Positions 20,928 through 32,086 of a stretch of DNA of 64,000 nt are shown piece by piece. Under the pieces are notes generated by a model, which was not told the origin of the DNA, searched no databases, and saw only the letters and a program-made list of their open reading frames with translations. Within the stretch, counting starts at the first letter, position 1. Each line of letters starts with the position of its first letter. The stretch is from Zarea fungicola (taxonomy: Eukaryota; Ascomycota; Sordariomycetes; Hypocreales; Cordycipitaceae): the NCBI GenBank assembly GCA_900169235.1, contig FWCC01000161.1, positions 158,803 through 222,802 on the forward strand, written 5' to 3'. The position numbers were made by a program, and so were the translations under genes.

Positions 20928-23900
20928 GACGTATGACTGGACCAAAAGATGGTCGAGTTTGGGGATGTGTTAGTCGTTGGCCGGTACAAGTTTGCGGCCT
21001 GTTGTCCCACTAGTGAGCGCAACAGGTAATTCGAAAGGCGGACAGGCCGGAGTATTTGACAGACGCTTGCGTTATAGTATAACTTTCGGCGTAGACAGAG
21101 GAGGGAGCATGCACAGATTCTGCAAATATCAAATCGGTTAGCAAATTACATCACCATTGTAAATGATTGGGCAAAGAGGGCTGAACAGAGCGAAGACAGG
21201 GCAGTGATGACTGGGGCTGCGATCGCAAAACCCAAGCCGCTCTTAGTGGCTTGTGGCGGTGGTGCCCCTCCCCCATTTGATGCGCTGGCAGCTCATGCAT
21301 GTTAATGCGACAAAGCACTGCACAGCAGTAGGGGAGGGATCAACCATCCATTTCAAGCGGCGCAAAAAAGATGGTCAAGCGGCGATGCGAATGTCAGCCT
21401 GACCTATAAATGGGCACAAAGCAGCCTGGTGCGATGGATGCGAGCATTGGGCCGCTTGTATGCCCAATAGGGAAGAGTGGTAGCAGCAGGGACGCGCATC
21501 AGGATGGAAATCGACGGTTTGCGATCAGCCTGCTGAGGGAAAGGTGACGGTCGGATAAGTACCGGTTCTGTTGCTCGTGGCCAAACAAACAGACAAGGTA
21601 TGGCCGCGTCTGATGCGCCTTGCTAGTCTGCAAATGCGCGTATCCTTGTGCCATTGCCAGGCTCATTCATGTTGGCAAGTGTTTTTTTTTTTCGCTGGAG
21701 CCAACGACGGATGCGGGATCCGCAGGCAAATAGCGAGCAGAACAGCGTGTGAAAGAAGAAAGACTCGGGTAGCAAATAGGGATGGATGACGCACTAAAGA
21801 CGGGTACTTACACAACAGTGCTGTTCAATTGTACAATGAGCAGATGACATCCAGCCGTGTCGGGCAAGCTAATGTGCAAGCAGCTGTGTGAGTGTTCTGT
21901 TGTGTTGGACCTGTTCTAGTTGGGCTGGGAAAAGCGCGCAGGCACTGGTGCAGTGAGTGCACTGCACGAGGCCTGGGCTGAAGGAAGAGAAGCCTGGGTC
22001 GAGGGAGAATGAAAAAGCCTAGGAATTGGCATGATGCGAATGCGCCGGGTCGGGAAGAGGCATGAATGTATAACAAGTGGAAAATGGCAATGCTCACCTT
22101 GCAAGTTGTGCGACAGCTAGGCGATGTAGCTGTGAGTTGCGCGTTGGGCGCGGCTTAAGAAAATCTAGCAAAATTACGACGTGATTTGCCAGAAAATAAG
22201 ATTCGCAAAGGGCGTTGAGACGTGGATCAGCGAGGCGCCGCAGACGCGCCCTGTCACCTGACGATGAAGAAGGATCCAATGGCGACGAAAAGGTCGAGCA
22301 AAACGACGATGATAGGCCTCTTGTATCGCGAAGTTACGATGGCCGTGAGAAAAGACGCGGTGCGAGAAGCTGATTTGCTGGATGAGAGGGGGGCCGGTTA
22401 GCGGATGGAAGAAGGTGGTTGGTGCGCGAGAGAATGGGAGGAGCAGATTTTAGTTTTGGGAAGGAGCAGTGGGCGTTGCGGCCTTCAGCGCTGGTCCGCA
22501 GTGGTCCGCAGCAGCAGCTGTAGGTAGGTGCAGATGCAGCTAGCAGTGGGGAAATATGCCAGAGAAACCCAGAACACGAGCCGGCCTTGTAATTTTTCTC
22601 AACTGCCCATGTAATTGCTGCCAACTGTTGCTCCTCCTGCAGACTGTCTGTCTGCCTGGTTGTGCTGCAGCCTGTGTGCTTTCCACGCACAGCGAGGACC
22701 CGCTTTTCCGCTGCTGCAATCAATCATCTCCACTTATTCATCCAATACATCCCCATTTCGGCTTAGCGGCTCTTAACTCGTCATCCAGGTCGGAGCTTCA
22801 GCACTGCCAGCCGCGTTCAACCCGGTGCATTGCCGAGCTTCGCGGAATCGGAGGGCGGAACTTGCCAACGAGAGAGGAGGCGAGCGGGGGAGAACACCAA
22901 GCGTCTTCAGTGGGAAATAAAGAGAGAGAAAATAGCGGCAGAGCATAAACAGCGGGGGGGAAGATACGGAAAGTAAGAGATGAAAGTATTCGCAACTTAC
23001 AACGAAAATCAACGCGTCTCTCAGCACCAATGACAACTGGCCGCAGCAAAAGCACCTGTGGCGGACGGGCTGGCGGTGGACTGTACAGTACAGAGCACTG
23101 TTGTGGTGGGCTCGGACGTGCTGTAGCCAAGTTTTAGCGGACCAGCTGGGAAAATCTGGCTGGCAAGTGGCAGGCAGACTGGTTGGTTGGGTGGAGAGAA
23201 GGCGGCACTGCTTGGTTGGTCAAAAACGTCGTTGTGCAGTTGGTACTTCGAGCCTGAAGGTACGGAGCAATAAAAGACAGAGAGTTGTGCAAGTCCTTTT
23301 TGGTCCTAGCCTTTTCCGACAGCTGCGGTGGTCCGTTGCGGTGGACAAAGAAATAGCGTAGAATGTGGTAAGCACACACAAAGTTGGTGCAGGCTGTGCA
23401 ACACTCGCTCTGCAGATTGACATGCAATGCCTTCTTTTATGCAAAGGGAAAATAGAGGTGTACTTTACACAACAAAGGCGCTTGGCGGAGGGCGACGCAG
23501 ATTCAATGGCTTGATTGGACCATGAAAGGAGAGAAAAACGAAATGCCTCAACGTGATTTGAGGGGACGGGGGTAGCCACTCTCTTTATCCGACTATGACT
23601 GGCTGATTCAGCTCTTTCTATGGGTCCCAGCAGGCGTACTGCCACTCTCCACCCCGTGTTGGTGGCTTAGTAGCGTTTGATTGGCCATTTGCACAGTCGC
23701 CGCCCCTGTCGTGGCCTCATTTTTTACGATGTTCTGTTGGTCCGCCAGCTGCCACCTGGAAATAATTGGCTACAGGCTGCTAGCGCTAACAATACACCCT
23801 GTATTCTGTACCTGAGGCGGCAGCCAGTGGCAGGGCATTGCCAACGCCCAGCAGCATTCATCAGCATCGCCAAAACACCAAGACGCATTACAAGACACTT

Positions 23901-26900
23901 GCTCACTATCACTCTCCGCATCCTTCTGTCTTGTCTGTGTGCCAATCGTCTATCTCAAACCAGCTGAAGCTTCACGCAACCGTTCACCCGCCACCGTCCA
24001 CCCCCTCCGGCCACTCCTCCCCTCCTTCAGCACCACCGCCGCAGCTACAGATTGATACCACCACAAGCAGCACAGAGCACACACCACCACCACACCACTA
24101 CCATCATCCTTCGCGACATGCCGGCCCGCCCGCCCCATTACACCCATCAGTGCCCAAGGGCCATGGCTAGCTTGAGAGACAAATCTCGAGCCGTGGACAA
24201 GGACAGCTCCACCAGCGCCGACGCTGTTCTTCTACTTCGCTGTTTGCTCAACTTCTCGTGTGTGTGGCGAGGTCGCCTTTCGCTCACTTATCAATCTCAC
24301 CAACCTTGCTTGTTACCACTAACAACTTGCCGTAGCTACAGCGCTATCACAGCGGGATACGAAGGATAGGCCAGCGTAGCCCTGTTCAACTAGTTTAGCC
24401 CCAGCCTGACGAGATACTGGTAGAAGACGCGCACGTTCCAACCCAGAGCTTGCAGAGGGCAAAAGCTTCCGTCGCCTGCCCTTTCAGGGAGCGATCGACG
24501 GCCCCCGGAGCTATCTACCTAAACCGTGCACTGAGCTGGCATGTCCAATTTATCAAGCCAAAGACAGCGCTGCACACCACCACCCTCAACGTGCCAGGCT
24601 CGTAGTAGCCGATTACCACAGCACATTTGCCCAACGCCTGGCCAAGTAATACCAGCCACAATGACATGATGGCACAGGCACTCACGTTCCAGTTGACCTG
24701 ACCTGGCACCTCCAGTATCTGCCCAAAGATGGAAGCTTTTTTCTCTCGCAGCGCCAAGCACTACCATTTTCCCACAACCGTGGCAGTTGGCCGTTCCATT
24801 CAACACGGGACTGCTCGCGATACGCAACTATTGACTGCGAACGAGGCGGTGACTGCGGAACATCGTCATAAATCCAGGATTCCTAGTCTCCACTATTGGG
24901 CACCTGTGACTCTGGGAGGCGATGCCCTGCGCTAGGATACCAAATACCAGCAACTAATACTTGCCTGAAGCACATTTACATTAGTGTAATCGTAGACGTT
25001 GTAAAATCATGGCACCGGCAATCACTACTCGATACGGGCACTTGACTATTCTGCAGTACGCAATGCACTTACACATCTTGCCCTCCCTACCAGTCTCCCA
25101 CGCTGGTTGCCACGTGAAGGACCTGCTGCGTTGACGTTCTGCCGGGGAATCCGGTGCCTGGAAGCGTGGAGGGGATAGGCGCCGGGCTGAGGTATGTGGC
25201 TTGTCAAGATTCAGCAAAAGTCGGTGAGCCAATAGTATGGACGCATTTGGTCTTCTGGTGGCCATCCACAATCGCCATAATCAAGGTCCTTGCGCACCAC
25301 GGGGTTCTAAGTCAGAAGAAATGTCCAGCAAAAGCAGATGCAGACGCCAGTAATCTCGGTCAGCTCACTGGCCTTTTACTGAGATGTTATTGTGAGTGAA
25401 GACTGTTTTTCTGGCTTGTGGTTTTTCTCGATATGGTAAGTGAACAAAGTTAGTCCCATCTGTCTACAGCTCTAGACTTGGAAACAACGCTTGAAATGCC
25501 ACTTGGTCAGTACCGACCGAAGATGTTTTCACCTCGGGGTACGGGAGTGAGGGATTCACCACGTCAAGCTGAAAAGCCAGAAAAAAGACTGCGTTCTCTC
25601 TTGCAGAGCAACACAACCTGTCCGGCAAGTTGGGCATCACCACTGTAGGGTAGGCAGTAGCGGAAAGTGCGGCGACGAATTGCATGGCTTCCCAATTTGG
25701 CGGAAACCCACCACGTCATTGGACGTTTCATCCCGGCGCCCATTCTTGGACCAATTATCACCATCAAACGGCTCCATCGCCAATCTTGCTTTCCCCGCAA
25801 ACTGGCTTCTCATTTACGATGAACCAAAAGGTTACTGATATACTGCATGATGTGGTTGCACAGCCGCCGCTGCACCTGTTTACAGCAAAGCCATACTGAT
25901 TGAGATTAAAGTTACCCAAAACACTCTTGCTCCGCCAACACGGATACTTATGGGAAAGAGAGTTGTCGGGCAGCCAGGTCCTGCAATTAGCCGTACTCGA
26001 TACCGAGACGACTTCCTGGGATGGTGTCGATGCAATCTTTAGTTGAAAAACTTGACTTTTTACAGAAGCCACGGCCGCCAGCAGCCAAGTCATTATTCGC
26101 TTATAGACGGCGCAACTCGCAAGCCTTACCCCGCGACATATGTGCATATCCGAACATGAACGCGCATGTGCGTGCGCCGCGTCTCTTCGAATGTCGCCCT
26201 AATAGCTCTCTTCGGCCCGAGACTGCTTGTTTATATTACGAGGCTTGTCAGGACCATGCCCGCCACCCCCGAGCTTTCCTGCCCCGCGTTGTACGAGCCT
26301 GTGTTAATTTGGGAAACGTACTGCATCATGCAAGCTCCCATTTCTAAAATGTGAGCGAAAAGCCGCAAGGAAAAAAAGGGATGGATGGGCTGCTGCGAAG
26401 ACATACTTTTGTCTGTCCCCGCCAATAGGAAACAATGGTTCATCGCTCAGCTAGTAGCAGGGCTCGCTTGGGGAACCAGGCAATGGCGGGGTTGTTTTAG
26501 CCCCCCGTGACGAGAAGGACCGATTTACTAACCTGCATCAATCTCTAACACCCTTGGCGCAGCTTTTCCTTGACCCTTTTCCGTCCACTCTTCCAATGAC
26601 ACGCGTTGAATCTCATTGCAGTAGTTCTCAAGATGGTGTATTCGCTAACCAAAATAAGTTTGGACGAATCAACTGTCCCATGATGCTGCATTCAAGCGTG
26701 GTGTAAACAGAGTCATGGTATGACGGACCCCAAGGCTTATAGCTAATGCCGAGATTGACCCCCCCACGACACCTGGTTGATGATAGTCTAATATGGTGAG
26801 CGTAGATTAGTCGTAGTGAAAGCCACCATTACTTTTTTTGCTTAAAGTATGGTTTCGATAGCTAGGTGTGGCCCCCTCTCACTTGACCCCGGATTCTCAC

Positions 26901-28342
26901 GATCTTCATGCAGTGCGGCCGCATTTCGCATATTCCTAAACACGACCGCAGCGGAGCCGCACGTGGGATACCACTCAATATAGACTGTAAGTAAAACTCA
27001 AGACTGCATGCTCGTAGGAAATTACTCAAGAAAGAGAATGAGACGACCTCGTGTCCCAAGAAAGAGATCATAGAATGAAAGCTGGACATACAAGACAAGA
27101 CAATATTGTGTTGCCGTAGAAAACGCCGTTACCGCTGTAGTCTAAGCTATCACTAAATAAACTATCGCTAAACTTTGTTACCACAAATTCTTCCCTTGTT
27201 TTGCTTAGAGGCCACCCACTCCTGCCAGTTAACGGCAGTTTAGATAGGAGCAAAAAGCCAACAAAACATACCACCGAATGACACGCACAAGGCTCTTCAA
27301 AGGTCACATTAGCGAACTTCCCCGATGCTGGTTCCTTCTTACTGAGCGCCACTGCATGGTAAAAAGCTATACCTTTCATCGTTTCTGTCGGGGGAGGGAA
27401 ATCGAGCTAAGTGGCAAAACCGAGAGCATGCTTACTTTCAACAAACACCGCCAGACATGAACCACCCCTTTTCACTTTTTCTTCATGCACCAATTCGGGC
27501 CATTTCGTCATCTGCAAGCCTGCGGAATTTTTAAGCACCTAAGATATCTGCTCCCGATGAATTCATTACATGGGAGTATTGCACAGTTAATTATGTAAAA
27601 GTCTTTGACGACGGCCAATAAGCATCGTTGCTTCCTCTCCCGGGGAGGATCGGACGTGACAACTCAGAAATTCACTCTTCACAATTGCCTGTTCAGATTC
27701 TCTCGTCTAATTTTTTGCCTTCTTACTCTTCTTCGATGTAACTCTGTCAGATTAACTTCATTCCCCTATCCACTCACACCCCTTGACATCCTTTTAGCTT
27801 CTCTAACCCCAGTTTCTTGTGAAACCTTGCCGTGTTGAAAGCTTCCGGGCAATAATAGTTCAAATGCCGGAAAAGAGAGGAGAAAGCAACGATCGACAAC
27901 ACCCCCCAAACACCCTCTTTCCCCAATCCCCATGCTCATGGTGTTTGTTCTCTGCTTGATGTACGATTAGAAATTAGAACACGCCGTCATTATTCTGATT
28001 TAGCACCATCGTCTATTGGATGTCACACTGGTGCGCAATATATTTGGCCATGGCAGTTGAAACGAATGGAAGCCGAGCCATGGGGTCGTGTTATGCATGA
28101 AATTCATGGGGCGTGTATAAGCCAGGATAATAGATGACGGGGTTCTAATCAGAAAGCTATATACTGGCAATGAAAACTATAAAGAATGGCATATACCCTC
28201 CTCTAGAGACGATATGAAGTCAGTTCAGCACCAGATAACATCAAGTTAATCAACATCTCTCCATCTAAGAGTGATTGCTCTCAACATCCGTTTGCTTTCC
28301 ATCCTGAACTTGCTCTCTTCTGAGTTTTAGTCTTTTTTGTTC
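20928..28342. other. 7.4 kb region without convincing protein genes, upstream of HAP2
   Basis: No open frame here shows a domain, long splice-consistent exon chain or gene-like codon use. The part next to HAP2 is probably its 5' UTR with introns: acceptor-like tccag at 20940-20937 and ttgcag ending near 21121, each with a ctaac-like branch site. CCAAT (as attgg on this strand) occurs at about 21176, 23514-23518 and 23680-23684. 23840-24160 is strongly CA/CT-rich, as in a transcript leader, and runs to an ATG at 24163 whose frame stops after 68 codons with no motif. The rest, 24400-28150, I cannot explain. Confidence 0.35.
28178..28183 (+). promoter_or_regulatory. TATA box of the DUF1996 gene
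   Basis: TATAAA lies 160 nt before the start codon at 28343, in an AT-rich context, at a plausible distance for a fungal promoter with a leader of 60-130 nt. Confidence 0.5.
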
Positions 28343-29748
28343 ATGATGCCGTCGACAACGTCCATCCTGTCTGCTGCCTTGACCGGTGCCATGGTCCTCG
28401 GCACCACTCAGGCCCAACTCTTCACGGTCAACTGCGCAACACTGACTATTCAGCGCGGCGATCCCATCGTGGCACCGGGCGGCCTCTCGCCGCATGTCCA
28501 CGTCGTCACGGGCGGTACTGCCTTCCAGTTTACACAGACCAACGCGCAGGCACGCAATGCAAAGGCTACAACGTGTGATAAGCTGCTTGACAAGAGCAAC
28601 TACTGGCAGCCTCAGCTGTACCATCAGCGCACAGATGGAAGGTTTGAACTCGTCACTATGCAAGGCAATGTGAGTATCTCGCTCCTCTCGCTCCTCTCGC
28701 TCCTTCTTCATCCAATACTACAAGCTTTAATACCAAGCTATTTTACCTTGCCTGGGTTCTCGATAGCTTTCCATACATGATTTACATATACCACTCCGGC
28801 TGGTGAAATATTGCTAATCCACTGTAAATGTTATAGGCCGCATATTACATTGCTCGTGCCTGTGACTATGCTCCAGGCCGACAGAACTGCAACGGTGCTC
28901 CGCTTCCTATTGCACCTCCTCAAGGTCTTCGCATGGTTGTTGGCAACCCATTCCGCAGGTATGTATACACCTAGCCTTCTCTATACTATGCATCAGCTTG
29001 AAATAGTCTGTGTAACGGGAGACAATGGGGTGTCGGAGGCTTCTTTTCTTTTGTCTTCTCTAATACCGCACAATAGAACATACAACGCCTCCAACTTTGA
29101 AGACCAGGCCATGTCCCATGTCTGCCTTGAGGGACCCAACACCGGCGATACGCCTCAGATGACTCATCTGCCATGCGGTCGTCTCCGTGCCGAGACGTTC
29201 TTCCCATCCTGCTGGGACGGACAAAACTTGGATAGTGCCGACCACAAGTCCCATGTAAGTTAACAAGAAGACAACCCCCCCTCCCCCTCCTTAGCCGCCG
29301 CGGCCCCCCATTTGCTGACCATTGCCGCTTTCTTCCCGGGTACTAGGTCGCATTCCCAGCCATCGGAGCGTACAACGGCGGCGTATGTCCGCAGTCGCAC
29401 CCCAGGGCGATCCTGTCCGTCTTTTACGAGTTCTTCTACGACACCGGCGCGATTCAGAACCCGAACCGCCTTGCTTGGGCCAACGGCGACCCCACGGGCT
29501 ATGGCCTCCACGGTGATTACCTGCAGGGCTGGACGGACCAGGACCGCCTCGAGCGCGCCATTGCCACCTGCACGGGCCCCAACGGCGTCCAGGACGCCGG
29601 ATGCAGTCTCAACGTTGGCCCGGATGGCACCCCCGGCCACGCCAGCGTGCAGCAGCTCGAGGTGGCCGAGCCCACCGAGAATATCGGAAGACAGGGCCCG
29701 ATTAATGCGCTGCCTGGCAACAACCCTCTTACTGGCACTCCCATCTAA
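28343..29748 (+). CDS. DUF1996 domain secreted protein
   Basis: Four exons, 28343-28669, 28837-28958, 29077-29254 and 29347-29748, give 342 aa. The start is a classical signal peptide (STTSILSAALTGAMVLGTTQA), then FTVNCATLTIQRGDPIVAPG and HVHVVTGGTAFQ. DUF1996 landmarks follow: KSNYWQPQLYHQ, ARACDYAPGRQNC, LRMVVGNPFR, FFPSCWDGQNL, KSHVAFPAIGAYNGGVCPQS and GYGLHGDYLQGW. His and Cys are conserved as in a possible metal-bound fold. The domain is widespread in secreted fungal proteins, but its activity is not established. Introns are larger (92-167 nt) than in the housekeeping genes. No WSC domain or GPI tail follows. Intron 1 contains three copies of a ctcctctcg unit at 28681-28702. Confidence 0.93.
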
Positions 29749-31509
29749 ATTCAAAGGATGAGGATGTAAATCAGCAAGGCAGGGAAAGTACGATAAGGAG
29801 TCGGGAAAGATGTGATGGAGGAGGGGAAGAAGCCAAATGAACATGTATGGATTTTGTTTGAGGAGAGAGGAAAGAGCAAGAAACTTTGAATATCGAAAGA
29901 TTGATGCTTTGGGTGTTGATTGTGTTTCAGAGCTTGCCTTTAGTTTGATCACATGCAAGAAGCAAGTTGCATTTTTCCATGTCTCTAATTTGATAGTTAT
30001 CGAACATGCTCTATGTCGCCCATACATGATTTGCTTATTGTGTTTTCAGGTAAATGGCAGAAAACGCTGCCATCCCGCCTTTTTACAATAAGCAAAGCTC
30101 ACTAATTGTTCATAGTACTTTCTAAACTGATTATACTTCTTTCACAGTATTGTGTAATTTGACCTAATGTAGCCCCGCGAGAGTCGCGTCTTTCGCTACG
30201 ATGTACTGACAAGTACAAACATTACGCCTACAAGATTGCCACTACCGCTATGAAGAATTAAGTAGTGTCTTGAATGAATATAATGGACCTTGTTAATATC
30301 GAAAGCGGTGCTGTGCCCCTGTCATGCAGCATCTCAGCTGTGTTCGAATAATGCCCTACCTCACGTCGCATGCAACAAGGAGGAGAGAGTGCGCCATGAC
30401 AAAACATAACAAGCGAAATACATGGTAGGAAATTCTCTCCTCCCCAGTATTGCCTTCCGTCTGGGTAATCTCAAAAGAATGTCTCACTCAAAGACTGTTT
30501 GTCCGTGCGTGCGCACTAGCTCGCAATAAATGTGATGAGCATCCGAGACACTGTTTAATACGCTGTGCGAAGCGAAGAAAAAACAGCCAGCATTGAACTG
30601 TTTCTTTTTCGGATAACCTTGGCATATTTTACTGAGCCGTATGAAGAAGAGGGAGCGGGTAAGGCTGCGTTGAGGTAATCGTCGACTTGGACTAAAGAAA
30701 TGTGGCAGCGGCTTGCTATCTGTGTAAGTGGTCTGTAGGTTCAAAGGCATACTCACCAATATATTATGCTGGATCGCTCATCTTTTTTTGGCCCATTCAA
30801 AATGTATCCCTTCTTTTCCCCCGCAAAGTCCAATCGCGATACCGCATTTTGCACTGGCCACCCGGCACACCAATTTCCGGGGCCCTGAAATCTCACGCCC
30901 TGGCTCCAAGCAGTCATGTTGACCTTGGAGATCCACCAGGTCATATGTCTTATCAGCAATATCTGGCTCGGCGACAGACCGCGTCGAACCAGGGAAGAGG
31001 CCCTGTTTTTTTTTAAAACTTCTATAGTTAGGAGAAGTAAATTCATACGCTGGGTCCTTATCCGTGCATACTGGCTGTTTCTTATTTGAGAAGATACATA
31101 GGTGGGGGGTTTGGCGACATTGTCAAGGAACCTCCCATTGTTGCAAAAACCAAATGAGCTGGTCTCACAACGGGGACATTGAATGACCCCAAATTGAGCC
31201 AATCGGTTCAATACTCTTTCCATGTTCATAGGGGACACATGCATTGCAGTGGATAATTTGGCAAGACAAAAAGGAAAAGGAAGATCCGTTTAAACAAAAG
31301 GGGGGAGGGGGGAAGTGTTGATAGGCTTGCATAAGGTTATCTCATTTGTATATATATACTGCCCAGTTTTCGTCTCTAGTAGCGATTTCTTTCACCTCAT
31401 CAACTTATACTCCTTCATCTCGCAGCTCACTCAGCTCCCATACGCTCCTTTGCGACATCGTCACTCATTCTAGCGTTGTATCTTTTTATAAATACTCTCC
31501 CGGAACAAA
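29749..31509. other. Spacer between two secreted-protein genes
   Basis: 1.8 kb, AT-rich, no gene supported. A 163-codon minus-strand frame at 30753-31244 overlaps the probable promoter of the next gene and shows no family feature. Confidence 0.35.
31349..31358 (+). promoter_or_regulatory. TATA element of the small secreted protein gene
   Basis: A ten-base TATATATATA run 152 nt before the ATG at 31510, followed by a CT-rich leader (31380-31500). Similar in layout to the DUF1996 promoter. Confidence 0.5.
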
Positions 31510-32086
31510 ATGAAGGCCTTTACAACCAGTCTGCTGCTTGCTAGCATCTGCGGCGCCGCCCTTGCTGCCCCCGTCACTCCTCTTCTCGGCGACGTTTCCA
31601 CAGGTGGTGTCAAGGTTATCGACGCTTCCCCAAAGGACAATAATGTTAAACCAGACCTGGTCACTCGCACCGGTGCCCCTGTTATAAGCAATGTTGTGCC
31701 CGATCTCGGATCTGCCGCTGGGGTTCTCGGGGGCCAGGGTGCGGGTCCCGCTGATCGTGTCTCGGGCCTTGGTGGTCTTGGTCGTCGTCANNNNNNNNNN
31801 NNNNNNNNNNNNNNNNNNNNNNNNNNNNNNNNNNNNNNNNNNNNNNNNNNNNNNNNNNNNNNNNNNNNNNNNNNNNNNNNNNNNNNNNNNNNNNNNAGGA
31901 AACCCCGTCGGTTCTACTATCGGTGCCAATGGCCTCAAGCCCGGCTCTGTTACTGGCGCTCTTTAAGGAAAGAACGTCGCCCGCAATCCCACCGTCCTTG
32001 GTCCCGAGAGGCTTTCCGACGTCGTGCTTTCCAGCAGTGAGGCCGCTTCCGAAGTTGCTGGCACCGTCACTGGCTCAGAAGAGTAA
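31510..32086 (+). CDS. Small secreted Gly/Val/Ser-rich protein, interrupted by assembly gap
   Basis: Starts with a clear signal peptide (MKAFTTSLLLASICGAALA-A). The mature part is rich in Val, Gly, Ser and Asp (NVVPDLGSAAGVLGGQGAG) and of no recognised domain. Bases 31791-31896 are N. After the gap the coding-like frame is NPVGSTIGANGLKPGSVTGAL then TAA at 31964-31966. The same frame runs on for another 39 codons of similar composition to a second TAA at 32084-32086 (NVARNPTVLGPERLSDVVLS). The post-gap frame does not match the pre-gap one with 106 Ns, so the gap size is only nominal. A repeat of GLGGL-type units may have caused the gap. It could be an effector-like or cell-wall protein; this is not shown. 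Confidence 0.6.
31791..31896. other. Assembly gap (106 N)
   Basis: Undetermined bases inside the small secreted-protein gene. Length is not reliable: the flanking reading frames are out of register by one base. Confidence 0.99.

Noticed and set aside
22334..22948. Overlapping frames of about 130 codons on both strands
   Set aside because: No motif on either strand, and both open due to base composition; probably HAP2 upstream sequence.
29260..30027. 255-codon minus-strand frame
   Set aside because: Antisense to the last exon of the DUF1996 gene; Ala/Val-rich shadow.
30753..31244. 163-codon minus-strand frame with a CPRC pair
   Set aside because: No domain, overlaps the promoter of the next gene, no splice-linked partner exons.
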